Positions 9,047 to 16,411 of a stretch of DNA of 64,000 nt are shown one piece after another. The notes beneath the pieces were generated by a model. The model saw only the letters and a program-made list of their open reading frames with translations, was not told the DNA's origin and made no database searches. The number at the start of each line of letters is the position of its first letter. Position 1 is the stretch's first letter. The position numbers and the translations under genes are program-made. The stretch lies in the NCBI RefSeq assembly GCF_030269125.1, contig NZ_BSSM01000007.1, positions 186,001-250,000 of the forward strand. Direction: 5' to 3'. The stretch comes from Streptomyces hygroscopicus subsp. hygroscopicus (GTDB lineage Bacteria > Actinomycetota > Actinomycetes > Streptomycetales > Streptomycetaceae).

Positions 9047-9538
9047 ATGAGCGTCCAGACCTACCTCGCGTATGACTATCCGGCGTTGAGCGTCTTCTGG
9101 TCCATGCTGGTGTTCTTCCTGTGGATCATGTGGTTCGTGCTGCTCTTCCGGGTCGTCATGGACATCTTCCGCGACGACTCCCTGGGCGGTGCCGCCAAGG
9201 CGGCCTGGCTGCTGTGCGTCGTCCTGCTGCCGTTCCTGGGCGTCTTCGTCTACCTGATCGCCCGCGGCAAGGGCATGGGCCGCCGCGAGGTCGAACAGGC
9301 CCGCGCACAGCAGCGGGCCCTCGACAGCTACATCCGCGAGACCGCCAGGGGCGGCACCTCCAGCGCCGACGAACTCGCCCGGCTCTCCGACATGAAGGCC
9401 CGCGGCGACATCACCGAGGACGAGTTCCGCCGGGCGAAGGACATGGTGTTCGCCGCCCACGGCCCGTCCGCGGGCACGGGGCCGGAAGGCACCGGACCCG
9501 GCCGCTCGGGAGCGGTCTCCTCCAGCTCCCCGCACTGA
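9047..9538 (+). CDS. Membrane protein with phospholipase-D-N-like helices and a C-terminal SHOCT domain
   Basis: The 163-residue product has two transmembrane segments (about 14-35 and 50-75; SVFWSMLVFFLWIMWFVLLF and AAWLLCVVLLPFLGVFVYLI). A basic cytoplasmic linker follows, then a SHOCT domain near 115-145 (SADELARLSDMKARGDITED, EFRRAKDMVF). SHOCT domains mediate oligomerisation of small membrane proteins. The start at 9047 follows GGAGGAAG. It is followed 34 bp later by the DUF7144 gene, probably co-transcribed. The exact role is unknown. Confidence 0.88.
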   Translation: MSVQTYLAYDYPALSVFWSMLVFFLWIMWFVLLFRVVMDIFRDDSLGGAAKAAWLLCVVLLPFLGVFVYLIARGKGMGRREVEQARAQQRALDSYIRETARGGTSSADELARLSDMKARGDITEDEFRRAKDMVFAAHGPSAGTGPEGTGPGRSGAVSSSSPH

Positions 9539-9572
9539 CGTACCGCACACCGCAGAGAAGCGAGGTGGCACG

Positions 9573-10037
9573 ATGAGCGCACCCCACGCGCACCACAACG
9601 CCGGCACCGGCGCCGGCGCAGGCACCACGCGCGAGCCCACCACCAAGGAACTGTGGGCGACCGGACTGACCGCATTCGCCGCCGTGATGCTGCTGCTCAC
9701 CGGCATCCTGGACATCTTCCGCGGCATCATGGGGATCGCCCAGGACGACGTCTTCCTCACCACCCGCAACTACGTCTTCCAGTTCAACCTCACCGGGTGG
9801 GGCTGGGTGCACCTGATCCTGGGTGCCGTCGCCGTCGTCGTCGGCCTGGGACTGATGAAGGTGTCGGCGTGGGCGCGGGCGGCGGGCGTGGTCATCGCCG
9901 CGCTGATCATCATCGCCAACTTCCTGTCCCTGCCGTACTCCCCGGTCTGGTCGATCGTGATGATCGCGCTCGCCGGGTTCACGATCTGGGCGCTGTGCGT
10001 GGTCCGCCAGGAGGGCGGCCGGGGCCTGTTCGACTGA
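9573..10037 (+). CDS. DUF7144-type four-helix membrane protein
   Basis: The 154-residue protein has a short Gly/Ala/His-rich N-terminus and four hydrophobic helices (about 28-50, 76-95, 100-118 and 123-143). The WVHLILGAVAVVVGLGLM segment and the periplasmic NYVFQFNLTGWGW stretch match a common actinobacterial membrane family of unknown function. A GCGAGGTGG sequence precedes the ATG. It is probably co-transcribed with the SHOCT gene, and converges with the NAD kinase gene across a duplicated 29-30 bp segment. Confidence 0.85.
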   Translation: MSAPHAHHNAGTGAGAGTTREPTTKELWATGLTAFAAVMLLLTGILDIFRGIMGIAQDDVFLTTRNYVFQFNLTGWGWVHLILGAVAVVVGLGLMKVSAWARAAGVVIAALIIIANFLSLPYSPVWSIVMIALAGFTIWALCVVRQEGGRGLFD

Positions 10038-10068
10038 ACCGCGCGCCCTGTGGGCGACTGCCACCACC

Positions 10069-10127
10069 TCGCCGAAGCGCCGCACCCGGGCCTCACGTCG
10101 CCGAAGCGCCGCCCCCCGGGCCTCACG
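10069..10127. repeat. Tandem duplication of a 29/30-bp segment at the NAD kinase 3' end
   Basis: Two near-identical copies (10069-10097 and 10098-10127) read TCGCCGAAGCGCCGC followed by a C-rich run and GGGCCTCACG. The second copy overlaps the NAD kinase stop codon (TCA on the plus strand at 10123) and the first copy repeats that stop context outside the gene. The intergenic copy therefore looks like a tandem duplication of the gene's tail. It may fold into a terminator between the two convergent genes. Confidence 0.7.
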
Positions 10128-11205
10128 AACCCGCTGACCCACCAGGAGGCGCGCCCGGCGCGCGCGGCAGGGCCAGGTGGGCCAGGTCGCCCGGGGGCGG
10201 GGAGGCCACCGGCCACAGCGGGGTGGCCCGGCCGTCGGCGAGGGCGGCCGGCGCGTCGGTGAGGTTCATGCGCTCGCGCAGCCGGCCGTAGAAGTCCATC
10301 GGGCCGAGGCGTACCGCCTTCAGACGGCGGGGCGCGGCGTACACGCCGATCCAGTCCCCGGGTCCCAGCACACCGCGCAACTCGCCGTCGATGCTGACCG
10401 CGGCCTGGCCCGACCGCTCCAGCACCCGCAGGGCCACGGGCTCGTCCGGGGCGGCCACGACCGAGCGGTTGAACACCATGTGCGGCGCCACCGGCGTGAA
10501 CACCAGCGCTTCCGCGCGGGGCGAGACCACCGGGCCTCCGGCGGCGAAGCTGTACGCCGTGGAGCCCGTGGGCGTGGCGACCAGCAGCGCGTCCGCCGAG
10601 TAGCAGGCGAGGAGCCGGCCGGCCAGATACACCGCGACCGACACCTGCCGGTCCCGGGTCAGTTTCTCCAGGACGACGTCGTTGAGCGCGGTGACGTCCA
10701 GGGCGACGCCCCAGTCACCGCCTGCCGTGCAGTCCGCGCGCACCCGGGGCGGCGGCAGCATCGGCCCGCGGCCGTACTCGACCAGCGCCTCCATCCGCGC
10801 GGGGACCTCCAGCCGGCACGACGCGCGCATGGTGAGCAGCATCCGGCTCTCCACGGTGATCCGCTCCTCGCGCACGGCGTCCAGGGCGGCCCGCACCGCC
10901 GGGGCCGGCACCTCGGTCAGGAAGCCGACCCGCCCGAGGTCCACGCCGAGCACCAGCGCGTCGTTCCGCGCCGCGAGCCGTGCCCCGCGCAGGAAGGTGC
11001 CGTCGCCGCCGAGCGTGACGATCAGGTCCGGGTCGCCCGCCGCGTCGACCTCCTCGCGGGAGCTGTGCCGGGCGCCCTCCTGCCACACGTCGATGTCGGT
11101 GCAGGCGACCGCGTGCTCCGCGCACCACTCGCGCACCGCCCGCGCGGCCGCCTGAGCCTCGGCGCGCCCGCCGTGCACGACCAGGCCGACACGGTTCACC
11201 GTCAT
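10123..11205 (-). CDS. nadK: NAD(+)/NADH kinase
   Basis: The enzyme phosphorylates NAD to NADP using ATP or polyphosphate. The 360-residue product carries GGDGT in VTLGGDGTFLRGARL, the NDVVLEK motif, and TPTGSTAYSFAAGGP, the catalytic/NAD-binding core. The ATG at 11205 (MTVNRVGLVVHGG) is the natural start; the open frame continues upstream without family similarity. The C-terminal 40 residues are Pro/Ala/Gly-rich and exceed the usual family end. Streptomycetes usually carry more than one NAD kinase; the neighbourhood suggests that this copy serves stress conditions. Confidence 0.92.
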   Translation of the reverse strand: MTVNRVGLVVHGGRAEAQAAARAVREWCAEHAVACTDIDVWQEGARHSSREEVDAAGDPDLIVTLGGDGTFLRGARLAARNDALVLGVDLGRVGFLTEVPAPAVRAALDAVREERITVESRMLLTMRASCRLEVPARMEALVEYGRGPMLPPPRVRADCTAGGDWGVALDVTALNDVVLEKLTRDRQVSVAVYLAGRLLACYSADALLVATPTGSTAYSFAAGGPVVSPRAEALVFTPVAPHMVFNRSVVAAPDEPVALRVLERSGQAAVSIDGELRGVLGPGDWIGVYAAPRRLKAVRLGPMDFYGRLRERMNLTDAPAALADGRATPLWPVASPPPGDLAHLALPRAPGAPPGGSAGS

Positions 11206-11411
11206 ACCCGCACCACCCGCCTCCCAGCCGGCACCCGCCGAGCGCCATCCTCGCCGGGGACGCCACGGGCCTCGCGCACGCCACGCCGCCGGACGGCACC
11301 GGCGTACCCCTCCCGGCACCGGCGGCACGACGAGGCGCGCGGGGCCGGGGCCACACCCGGTCCCGCGCGCCCGCCGGATGACGACCGGCCACTCGTGGCG
11401 GTCGGTCGCGG

Positions 11412-11606
11412 TCACTCCTGCTGGAACACGGCCTTGCTGACCTCCGCCGGGTTCTCGAACGTGCGCTTCCCGAGGTGCGAGATGCGCTCCGTGACCTCCT
11501 TGGGGGCGTGGTTGTGCTCCGCGACCTCGCGCAACCGCTCGGAATCGGCCGGGTACTCCACGCCGGACAGGGCTTTCTGCAGATCAGGGGGGCTGATACC
11601 GGTCAT
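11412..11606 (-). CDS. DUF2795 small protein
   Basis: The 64-residue product matches the DUF2795 pattern (LQKALSGVEYPADSERLREV, then FENPAEVSKAV), a small helical family frequent near stress genes in actinobacteria. GGAGGAG lies directly upstream of the ATG at 11606. It is transcribed towards nadK across a 206-bp spacer (11206-11411) in which I see nothing assignable. No biochemical role is established to my knowledge. Confidence 0.88.
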   Translation of the reverse strand: MTGISPPDLQKALSGVEYPADSERLREVAEHNHAPKEVTERISHLGKRTFENPAEVSKAVFQQE

Positions 11607-11776
11607 CGCTCCTCCAGACGGTGAGGACGAGTCCTGTCGCCCGGCACCGCATGCTGCGCCGGACCGCTCAGGTACCCGTCCGGGCCCGGGGATTCACCCG
11701 TCCGCCCGCTCATGGCGTCCGCGCCGGGCGGGTACCCGGGGCGTGCCGACACGTACGGATGGCCGGGGAGGCCCAG

Positions 11777-11926
11777 ATGAGCGAGTACACCACCCCTTCC
11801 CAGGCCGAGGGCGAGCGGGAGCCGGACGACGCGGGGGCGGCGCAGCCGACCCGCACCACGCCGTCCCAGGCCGAGGGCCCGGCCGAGGACAGTCCCGAGC
11901 AGGACGTACCGGAGAGCGGCGACTGA
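11777..11926 (+). CDS. Small acidic protein with a duplicated TTPSQAEG motif
   Basis: The 49-residue hydrophilic protein begins MSEYTTPSQAEGEREPDD and repeats TTPSQAEG about 22 residues later. At DNA level a near-identical stretch around TCCCAGGCCGAGGG occurs twice. It is highly acidic and likely disordered. The ATG at 11777 follows GGGGAGG; ATG 11759 is an alternative that adds six residues. It is divergent from the DUF2795 gene. No function is recognised. Confidence 0.7.
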   Translation: MSEYTTPSQAEGEREPDDAGAAQPTRTTPSQAEGPAEDSPEQDVPESGD

Positions 11927-12001
11927 CCGGGACGCCTCCGAGGCCGCGGCGGCTCCGGGCCGGGACGCGCCCGGACCCGCCGCGGCCCGGTCGCCGCTGC
12001 G

Positions 12002-12052
12002 TTGCGGCCCCCGCGGCGGCGACCTAGCGTGATCTCGACACGTCAGACAGGT
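12002..12052 (+). promoter_or_regulatory. Promoter of the NCS1 permease gene with an operator-like site at +4
   Basis: TTGCGG (12002-12007) and TAGCGT (12025-12030) are separated by 17 bp, a good housekeeping sigma arrangement. The start point would be near 12037. Immediately downstream, CGTCAGACAGGT (12041-12052) shares the 9-mer GTCAGACAG with the palindrome at the start of the GntR gene at 23.6 kb, and its reverse complement contains the same ACCTGTC arm. Confidence 0.5.
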
Positions 12053-12057
12053 AGGCC

Positions 12058-13575
12058 GTGATGACGCATCCGCACGACCCCCTCGGCATCACCGACGGCA
12101 GAGCCGCCACCCGCCCGATCCAGCTGGAGACACACGGGCTCGACGTGATCGGGGACGCGGACCGCAGAGGCACCCCGCGCATGCTCTTCTGGCCCTGGTT
12201 CGGGGCGAACGTCTCGGTGCTCGGCCTCAGCTACGGCGCCTTCGCCTTCGGTTTCGGCATCTCCTTCTGGCAGGCGCTCGTCGCCGGCACCCTCGGCATC
12301 GTCGTCTCCTTCCTGTTGTGCGGCTTCGTCTCGGTCGCCGGCAAGCGCGGCTCGGCGCCCACCATGGTGCTCAGCCGTGCCGCCTACGGGGTGCGCGGCA
12401 ACCGGCTGCCCTCGGTGGTCTCCTGGATGCTCACCGTCGGCTGGGAGACCGCTCTCATCTCGCTCGCCACCCTGGCCACCGCGACCGTCTTCACCAGCCT
12501 CGGCTGGGGTGGCGGCACCGAGACCAAGGTCGTCGCCCTCATGGTGGTGGCCGCGCTGACCGTGGTCGCCGGCGTCATGGGCTTCGACCTGATCATGCGG
12601 CTCCAGACCGCCATCACCGTGATCACCGGCGTGCTGACCCTCGTCTACGTCGGCCTGGTCGCCCACCATGTCGACTGGACCGCCGTCAAGGCGGTGCCGG
12701 GCGGGTCCGCGCAGCAGATGATCGGCGCGCTGGTGTTCATGATGGCGGGCTTCGGACTCGGCTGGATCAACGCCGCCGCCGACTACTCCCGCTATCTGCC
12801 CCGCGACTCCTCCAGCCTCGGCGTGATCGGCTGGACCACCTTCGGCGGCTCGCTCGCCCCCGTGCTGCTGCTGGTCTTCGGCGTGCTGCTGGCCGGTTCC
12901 TCGCCCCAGCTGAGCCGGGCCATCGCCGACGACCCGATCGGCGCCCTGACCACGATCCTGCCCACCTGGTTCCTGGTCCCGTTCGCCGTGGTCGCCGTGC
13001 TCAGCCTGGTCGGCGGCGCCGTCCTCGACATCTACTCCTCGGGCCTCGCCCTGCTCTCCGCCGGACTGCGCGTGCCCCGCTATCTGGCCGCGCTCTGGGA
13101 CGGCTGCCTGATGATCGCCGGCTCGATCTACATCGTGTTCTTCGCCGACGGCTTCCTCGGCCAGTTCATGGGCTTCCTCACCACCCTCGGCGTGCCCATC
13201 GCCGCCTGGTCCGGCGTGATGCTGGGCGACCTCGCGCTGCGCCGCCGCGACTACGACGACGGCGACCTGTTCCGCCCGCACGGCCGCTACGGCGACGTCC
13301 CGCTGATCCCCCCGGTGCTCACCCTCGCCGCCACGGCCGTCGGCTGGGGTCTGGTCACCAACACCGCCGCGCACTGGCTGGGCTGGCAGGGCTATCTCCT
13401 CGGCCCGTTCGGACTCGGCGGCCGGACCGGCGCGTGGGCGTACGCCAACCTGGGCGTCGTGATCGCCCTCGTCCTCTCCTTCTTCGGCACCCTGCTGCTC
13501 GGCCGGCGCCGGGTGCGCGCCCAGGAGGCGCTGGCGCCGAGCCCGGCGCCGGGCGAGGAGGTCCTCAGGGCCTGA
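12058..13575 (+). CDS. NCS1-family purine/cytosine-type permease
   Basis: The 505-residue integral membrane protein has about twelve hydrophobic segments. Its N-terminal pattern is that of NCS1 nucleobase symporters: the LETHGLDVIGDADRRGTPRM cytoplasmic head, then FWPWFGANVSVLGLSYGAFA. TM-proximal motifs include GFDLIMRLQ and NAAADYSRYLPR. It should import a nucleobase or related compound by H+ or Na+ symport; the substrate cannot be fixed from sequence. The start is GTG 12058 or the adjacent ATG 12061. A hairpin at 13649-13673 follows. Confidence 0.88.
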   Translation: MMTHPHDPLGITDGRAATRPIQLETHGLDVIGDADRRGTPRMLFWPWFGANVSVLGLSYGAFAFGFGISFWQALVAGTLGIVVSFLLCGFVSVAGKRGSAPTMVLSRAAYGVRGNRLPSVVSWMLTVGWETALISLATLATATVFTSLGWGGGTETKVVALMVVAALTVVAGVMGFDLIMRLQTAITVITGVLTLVYVGLVAHHVDWTAVKAVPGGSAQQMIGALVFMMAGFGLGWINAAADYSRYLPRDSSSLGVIGWTTFGGSLAPVLLLVFGVLLAGSSPQLSRAIADDPIGALTTILPTWFLVPFAVVAVLSLVGGAVLDIYSSGLALLSAGLRVPRYLAALWDGCLMIAGSIYIVFFADGFLGQFMGFLTTLGVPIAAWSGVMLGDLALRRRDYDDGDLFRPHGRYGDVPLIPPVLTLAATAVGWGLVTNTAAHWLGWQGYLLGPFGLGGRTGAWAYANLGVVIALVLSFFGTLLLGRRRVRAQEALAPSPAPGEEVLRA

Positions 13576-13648
13576 GAGGCAGGGCCCGGTCGCCTCTTCC
13601 GGTTCGTACGCATGCCCGGGGCCCGCTCCGGGTACGCGAGGCGGGAGC

Positions 13649-13673
13649 CCACCCGGGCAGTCCGTCCGGGTGG
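13649..13673 (+). terminator. Hairpin downstream of the permease gene
   Basis: CCACCCGG (13649-13656) pairs with CCGGGTGG (13666-13673) over a 9-nt loop. It lies in the 130-bp gap after the permease gene and before the SseB-like gene. It lacks a T-run, as is usual for high-GC actinomycetes. Confidence 0.45.
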
Positions 13674-13705
13674 CCCTTACGACCACCGCTACCTGGGGAT
13701 CTGCC

Positions 13706-14104
13706 ATGGAGACACCCGCACACGACGCCCTGCCGACGCCCGCCCAGCAGGCGCTGGACGCCCTGGTCGCCAACGCCGAGGACCAGAGGGCCCTGGACAC
13801 CCTCGCCCACAGCGACGTACTCGTCCCCGTGCCGGACGAGGCGATCGACGGCGAGGGCGCCGACGCCACGACGGTGGCCCTGCCCGTCCTGGAGCAGCCC
13901 GGAGGCGATCCGGTCGTCCCCGTCTTCACCACCGAGAACGAGATGGCCGAACTCCTGCCCTTCATCTCCCGCTACCGCCTCATCCCGCTGGGCGCCCTGG
14001 CCTCCCAGTGGCCGGACGAGGAGATCTCCCTGGCGATAGACGGCAGCTCCGAGCACGCGCTGACACTGACGTCGCAGGGGGTGCGCACGCTGCTGGCCCG
14101 CTGA
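13706..14104 (+). CDS. SseB-like domain protein
   Basis: The 132-residue cytoplasmic protein matches the SseB N-terminal domain pattern. It has VLVPVPDEAIDGEGADATT, then a core VPVFTTENEMAELLPFISRY and a terminal SLAIDGSSEHALTLTSQGVR. SseB-type proteins in actinomycetes are of uncertain function. The start at 13706 (METPAHDALPTPAQQ) follows GGGGA; an in-frame start at 13670 is possible but lacks family-like sequence. Confidence 0.75.
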   Translation: METPAHDALPTPAQQALDALVANAEDQRALDTLAHSDVLVPVPDEAIDGEGADATTVALPVLEQPGGDPVVPVFTTENEMAELLPFISRYRLIPLGALASQWPDEEISLAIDGSSEHALTLTSQGVRTLLAR

Positions 14105-14232
14105 GCCGAGGGGCCGCGAAGGGCGGGGCGGACACCGATGCGCGGCTCCGCCGCGTGGACGCCGCCGGCCACCATGAACCGGCGGCCGTGCCCGAAGTGA
14201 TCACCACCCTCCGAGGGCGCCAGAATGGCCTC

Positions 14233-15330
14233 ATGGAATACATCGCCGGCACGGCAGGCGCCCTTCTCCTCCTCGTCGTGCTGAGCAGCATCCTCCGTAC
14301 CCTCGTCGTCCCCCGGGGCCTCTACTCCTCCCTCGTCTTCCGCCTCTGGTGGCTGCTTCGGAGGCTTCTTCGGCTGACCACCTTCGGCAGGGGCTACGAG
14401 GCTATCGACCGTGTCCAGACCTGGCTGGCGCCGCTCATGCTCATCGGCATGCTCGCCAGCTGGCTCGCCGGGGCCTTCCTCGGCTTCGGACTGCTGCTGT
14501 TCGCGCTGTCCCCGCTGTCCTGGTCCACCGCGTTCCGCGAGGCCGGCTCCAGCCTGTTCACGCTCGGCTTCGCCAGCGGCGCCCGATGGCGGCTGTCGGC
14601 GCTTGACTTCGTCGCCGCGGCGACCGGGCCGGTCCTGATCGCGCTCCAGATCGCCTATCTGCCGACCCTCTACGCCGCCTACAACCGCCGCGAGGTGGAG
14701 GTCACCCTCCTCCAGGCCAGGGCCGGTGAGCCCTCCTGGGGCCCGGAGATCCTGGCCCGGCAGTGGCTGGTCGACACGGAGACCGCGCTGCCGGAGCTGT
14801 ACCGCGCCTGGGAGCGGCTGGCCTCGGACATGGGGGAGAGCCACTCCACCTATCCGGTCCTGCTGACCTTCCGCTCCCCGCGCCCGTACCGCAGCTGGCT
14901 GGTGGGACTGGTCGCCGTGATGGACGCGGCCGCGCTCCAGCTCGCGCTGGACCCGAAGACCGCGCCGCCGGAGGCCCGTCTGGTGCTGCGCGCCGGGTTC
15001 AGCGCCCTGCGCGACATCGCCCGCGCGGTGCGCGCCCCGTACGACTCCGACCCCTCGCCCACCGCGCCGATCCGGCTCACCTACGCGGAGTTCGACGCGG
15101 CTGTGGCGATGCTGGACTCGGCCGGCTTCCGCGCCGAGCGCACGCCGGAGGAGGCATGGCCCCACTTCCGCGGCTGGCGGGTCAACTACGAGTCCGTCGC
15201 CTACGAACTGTGCCGCCGCTGCGACGCCGTACCGTCCCTGTGGACCGGCCCGCGCGACTTCCCGACGACCCCGATCCCGCCGCGCCGCCCGGTGGACCGG
15301 CGTCCCGACGACCCGCCGGGGAGTCCCTAG
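14233..15330 (+). CDS. Membrane protein with a channel-like pore loop, function unknown
   Basis: The 365-residue protein has an N-terminal helix (4-24), a basic stretch, two further helices around 72-98 and 125-148, and between them a loop REAGSSLFTLGFASGAR that resembles an ion-channel pore helix plus filter (TLGFAS). The remaining 200 residues form a soluble helical domain with many Trp/Arg/Glu residues. I infer an ion-channel-like protein with a cytoplasmic domain, but no named family is recognised. The stop codon abuts the stop of the convergent MarR gene with no spacer. Confidence 0.72.
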   Translation: MEYIAGTAGALLLLVVLSSILRTLVVPRGLYSSLVFRLWWLLRRLLRLTTFGRGYEAIDRVQTWLAPLMLIGMLASWLAGAFLGFGLLLFALSPLSWSTAFREAGSSLFTLGFASGARWRLSALDFVAAATGPVLIALQIAYLPTLYAAYNRREVEVTLLQARAGEPSWGPEILARQWLVDTETALPELYRAWERLASDMGESHSTYPVLLTFRSPRPYRSWLVGLVAVMDAAALQLALDPKTAPPEARLVLRAGFSALRDIARAVRAPYDSDPSPTAPIRLTYAEFDAAVAMLDSAGFRAERTPEEAWPHFRGWRVNYESVAYELCRRCDAVPSLWTGPRDFPTTPIPPRRPVDRRPDDPPGSP

Positions 15331-15729
15331 CTAGCGCTCCCGCTCGGCCAACATCCGGCCCAGGACCGCGCGTTGGACCGGGAGTACCTCGGAGTGCAGG
15401 TCGCGGCCCTTGCCGGTGAGGGCGACCCAGACGCCGCGGCGGTCCTCGGCGCACACCGAGCGTTCCACCAGGCCGTCCTTCTCCAGCCGGCCGATCAGCC
15501 GGGACAGGGCGCTCTGGCTGAGATGCACCCGTCCGACCAGGTTCTGCACCCGGCAGTGGTCGCCGTCGCCGGGCGACTCTGCGGCCAGGATGTCCAGCAC
15601 CTCGAAGTCGCTGGCGCCCAGCCCGTAGGGGTGCAGCGCACGGTCTATCTCACACATCGTGCGCGCGTGCACGGCGAGGATGTCCCGCCAGCGCTCCTCG
15701 AGCCGGGCATCGGCCGTTTTCACTGCCAT
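15331..15729 (-). CDS. MarR-family transcriptional regulator
   Basis: The 132-residue regulator has the MarR winged HTH: a helical dimer region, VHLSQSALSRLIGRLEKDGL as recognition helix region, and the wing VCAEDRRGVWVALTGKGR. A helical tail follows. It lies downstream of the glyoxalase-fold gene on the same strand (43-bp gap), with an operator-like repeat at 15760-15773. It probably represses itself and perhaps nearby genes. The ligand is unknown. Confidence 0.9.
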   Translation of the reverse strand: MAVKTADARLEERWRDILAVHARTMCEIDRALHPYGLGASDFEVLDILAAESPGDGDHCRVQNLVGRVHLSQSALSRLIGRLEKDGLVERSVCAEDRRGVWVALTGKGRDLHSEVLPVQRAVLGRMLAERER

Positions 15730-15759
15730 ACCGGAACGGTAGCACCGATCCGGCCACTT

Positions 15760-15773
15760 GTTGAGCGTGCAAC
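15760..15773. promoter_or_regulatory. MarR operator-like inverted repeat
   Basis: GTTG-N6-CAAC lies at 15760-15773 in the 43-bp gap upstream of the MarR gene, touching the stop codon of the glyoxalase-fold gene. The right part, GTGCAACTA, is identical to nine bases of the perfect palindrome at 46028, upstream of the dienoyl-CoA reductase gene. Confidence 0.45.
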
Positions 15774-16129
15774 TACTTTTCGGTGGCGGGATCCTGGAGC
15801 AGGCCCACCATGTTGCCGTCGGCGTCCTTCACCGAGGCCACGAGCCTGCCGTTGCCGACGTCCCGGGCGTCCTGGACGATCTCCGCGCCCGCCGCCACCA
15901 GTGCCGCCAGCCGCTCCCGCAGATCCGTGACGTGCCAGAACGGCACCGGCCCGGTCAGCCCCTGCGCGTGGCCGTTCGGGTCGAGGCCGACATCCTGCCC
16001 TGCGCTCCTGAAACCGATGTAGTACGGCTCGTCGGCGTACGGCTCGACGCCCAGCAGCGCGCCGAACAGGGCCTTGGCCCGCTCCGGGTCCTTGACGGGG
16101 TAGATGATCGTCTGCACGCCGGCGGTCAT
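15773..16129 (-). CDS. Glyoxalase/VOC-fold protein
   Basis: The 118-residue protein has a VOC domain: QTIIYPVKDPERAKALFGAL at the N-terminus, a YYIGFRSAGQDVGLDPNG strand set, and VASVKDADGNMVGLLQDP at the end, with acidic metal-ligand-type positions. It could act on a small electrophile or bind a drug. AAGGAGTGAG lies upstream of the ATG at 16129. The MarR gene follows on the same strand, so the pair may form an inducible detoxification unit. Confidence 0.85.
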   Translation of the reverse strand: MTAGVQTIIYPVKDPERAKALFGALLGVEPYADEPYYIGFRSAGQDVGLDPNGHAQGLTGPVPFWHVTDLRERLAALVAAGAEIVQDARDVGNGRLVASVKDADGNMVGLLQDPATEK

Positions 16130-16335
16130 GGAACTCACTCCTTGGAAGGCGGGGGATACGAGGTCCGACGGGCTTTCCCGTCGGTGCTCCCACGCTAGGC
16201 CGGGGGAGCCCGCCACGGCTTCTCGAATCCTGACCGGTCACGACCCCGGCCCCGACGGGTCAGGGGCCCGGTCGGTCAGTCACGACCCGCCGTCCCGCTC
16301 GGTCACGGCGTCTGCGCTCGGTCGCGACTCCCGAC

Positions 16336-16377
16336 CCGGACCGGTCGTGACCCTCGCCCCGGACCGGTCGTGACCCT
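16336..16377. repeat. Direct repeat of a 19-bp element, period 23
   Basis: The sequence CCGGACCGGTCGTGACCCT occurs at 16336-16354 and 16359-16377. Further imperfect relatives (GACCGGTCACG, GGTCAGTCACGACC, GCTCGGTCACGG) are scattered from 16230 to 16395. They lie in the 282-bp gap between the VOC gene and the end of the ABC permease gene; the strands read away from and towards this gap. Function is unknown. Confidence 0.7.
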
Positions 16378-16411
16378 TTCCCGACCGGTCACGGCCCTGT
16401 TCCGCCGCGCC

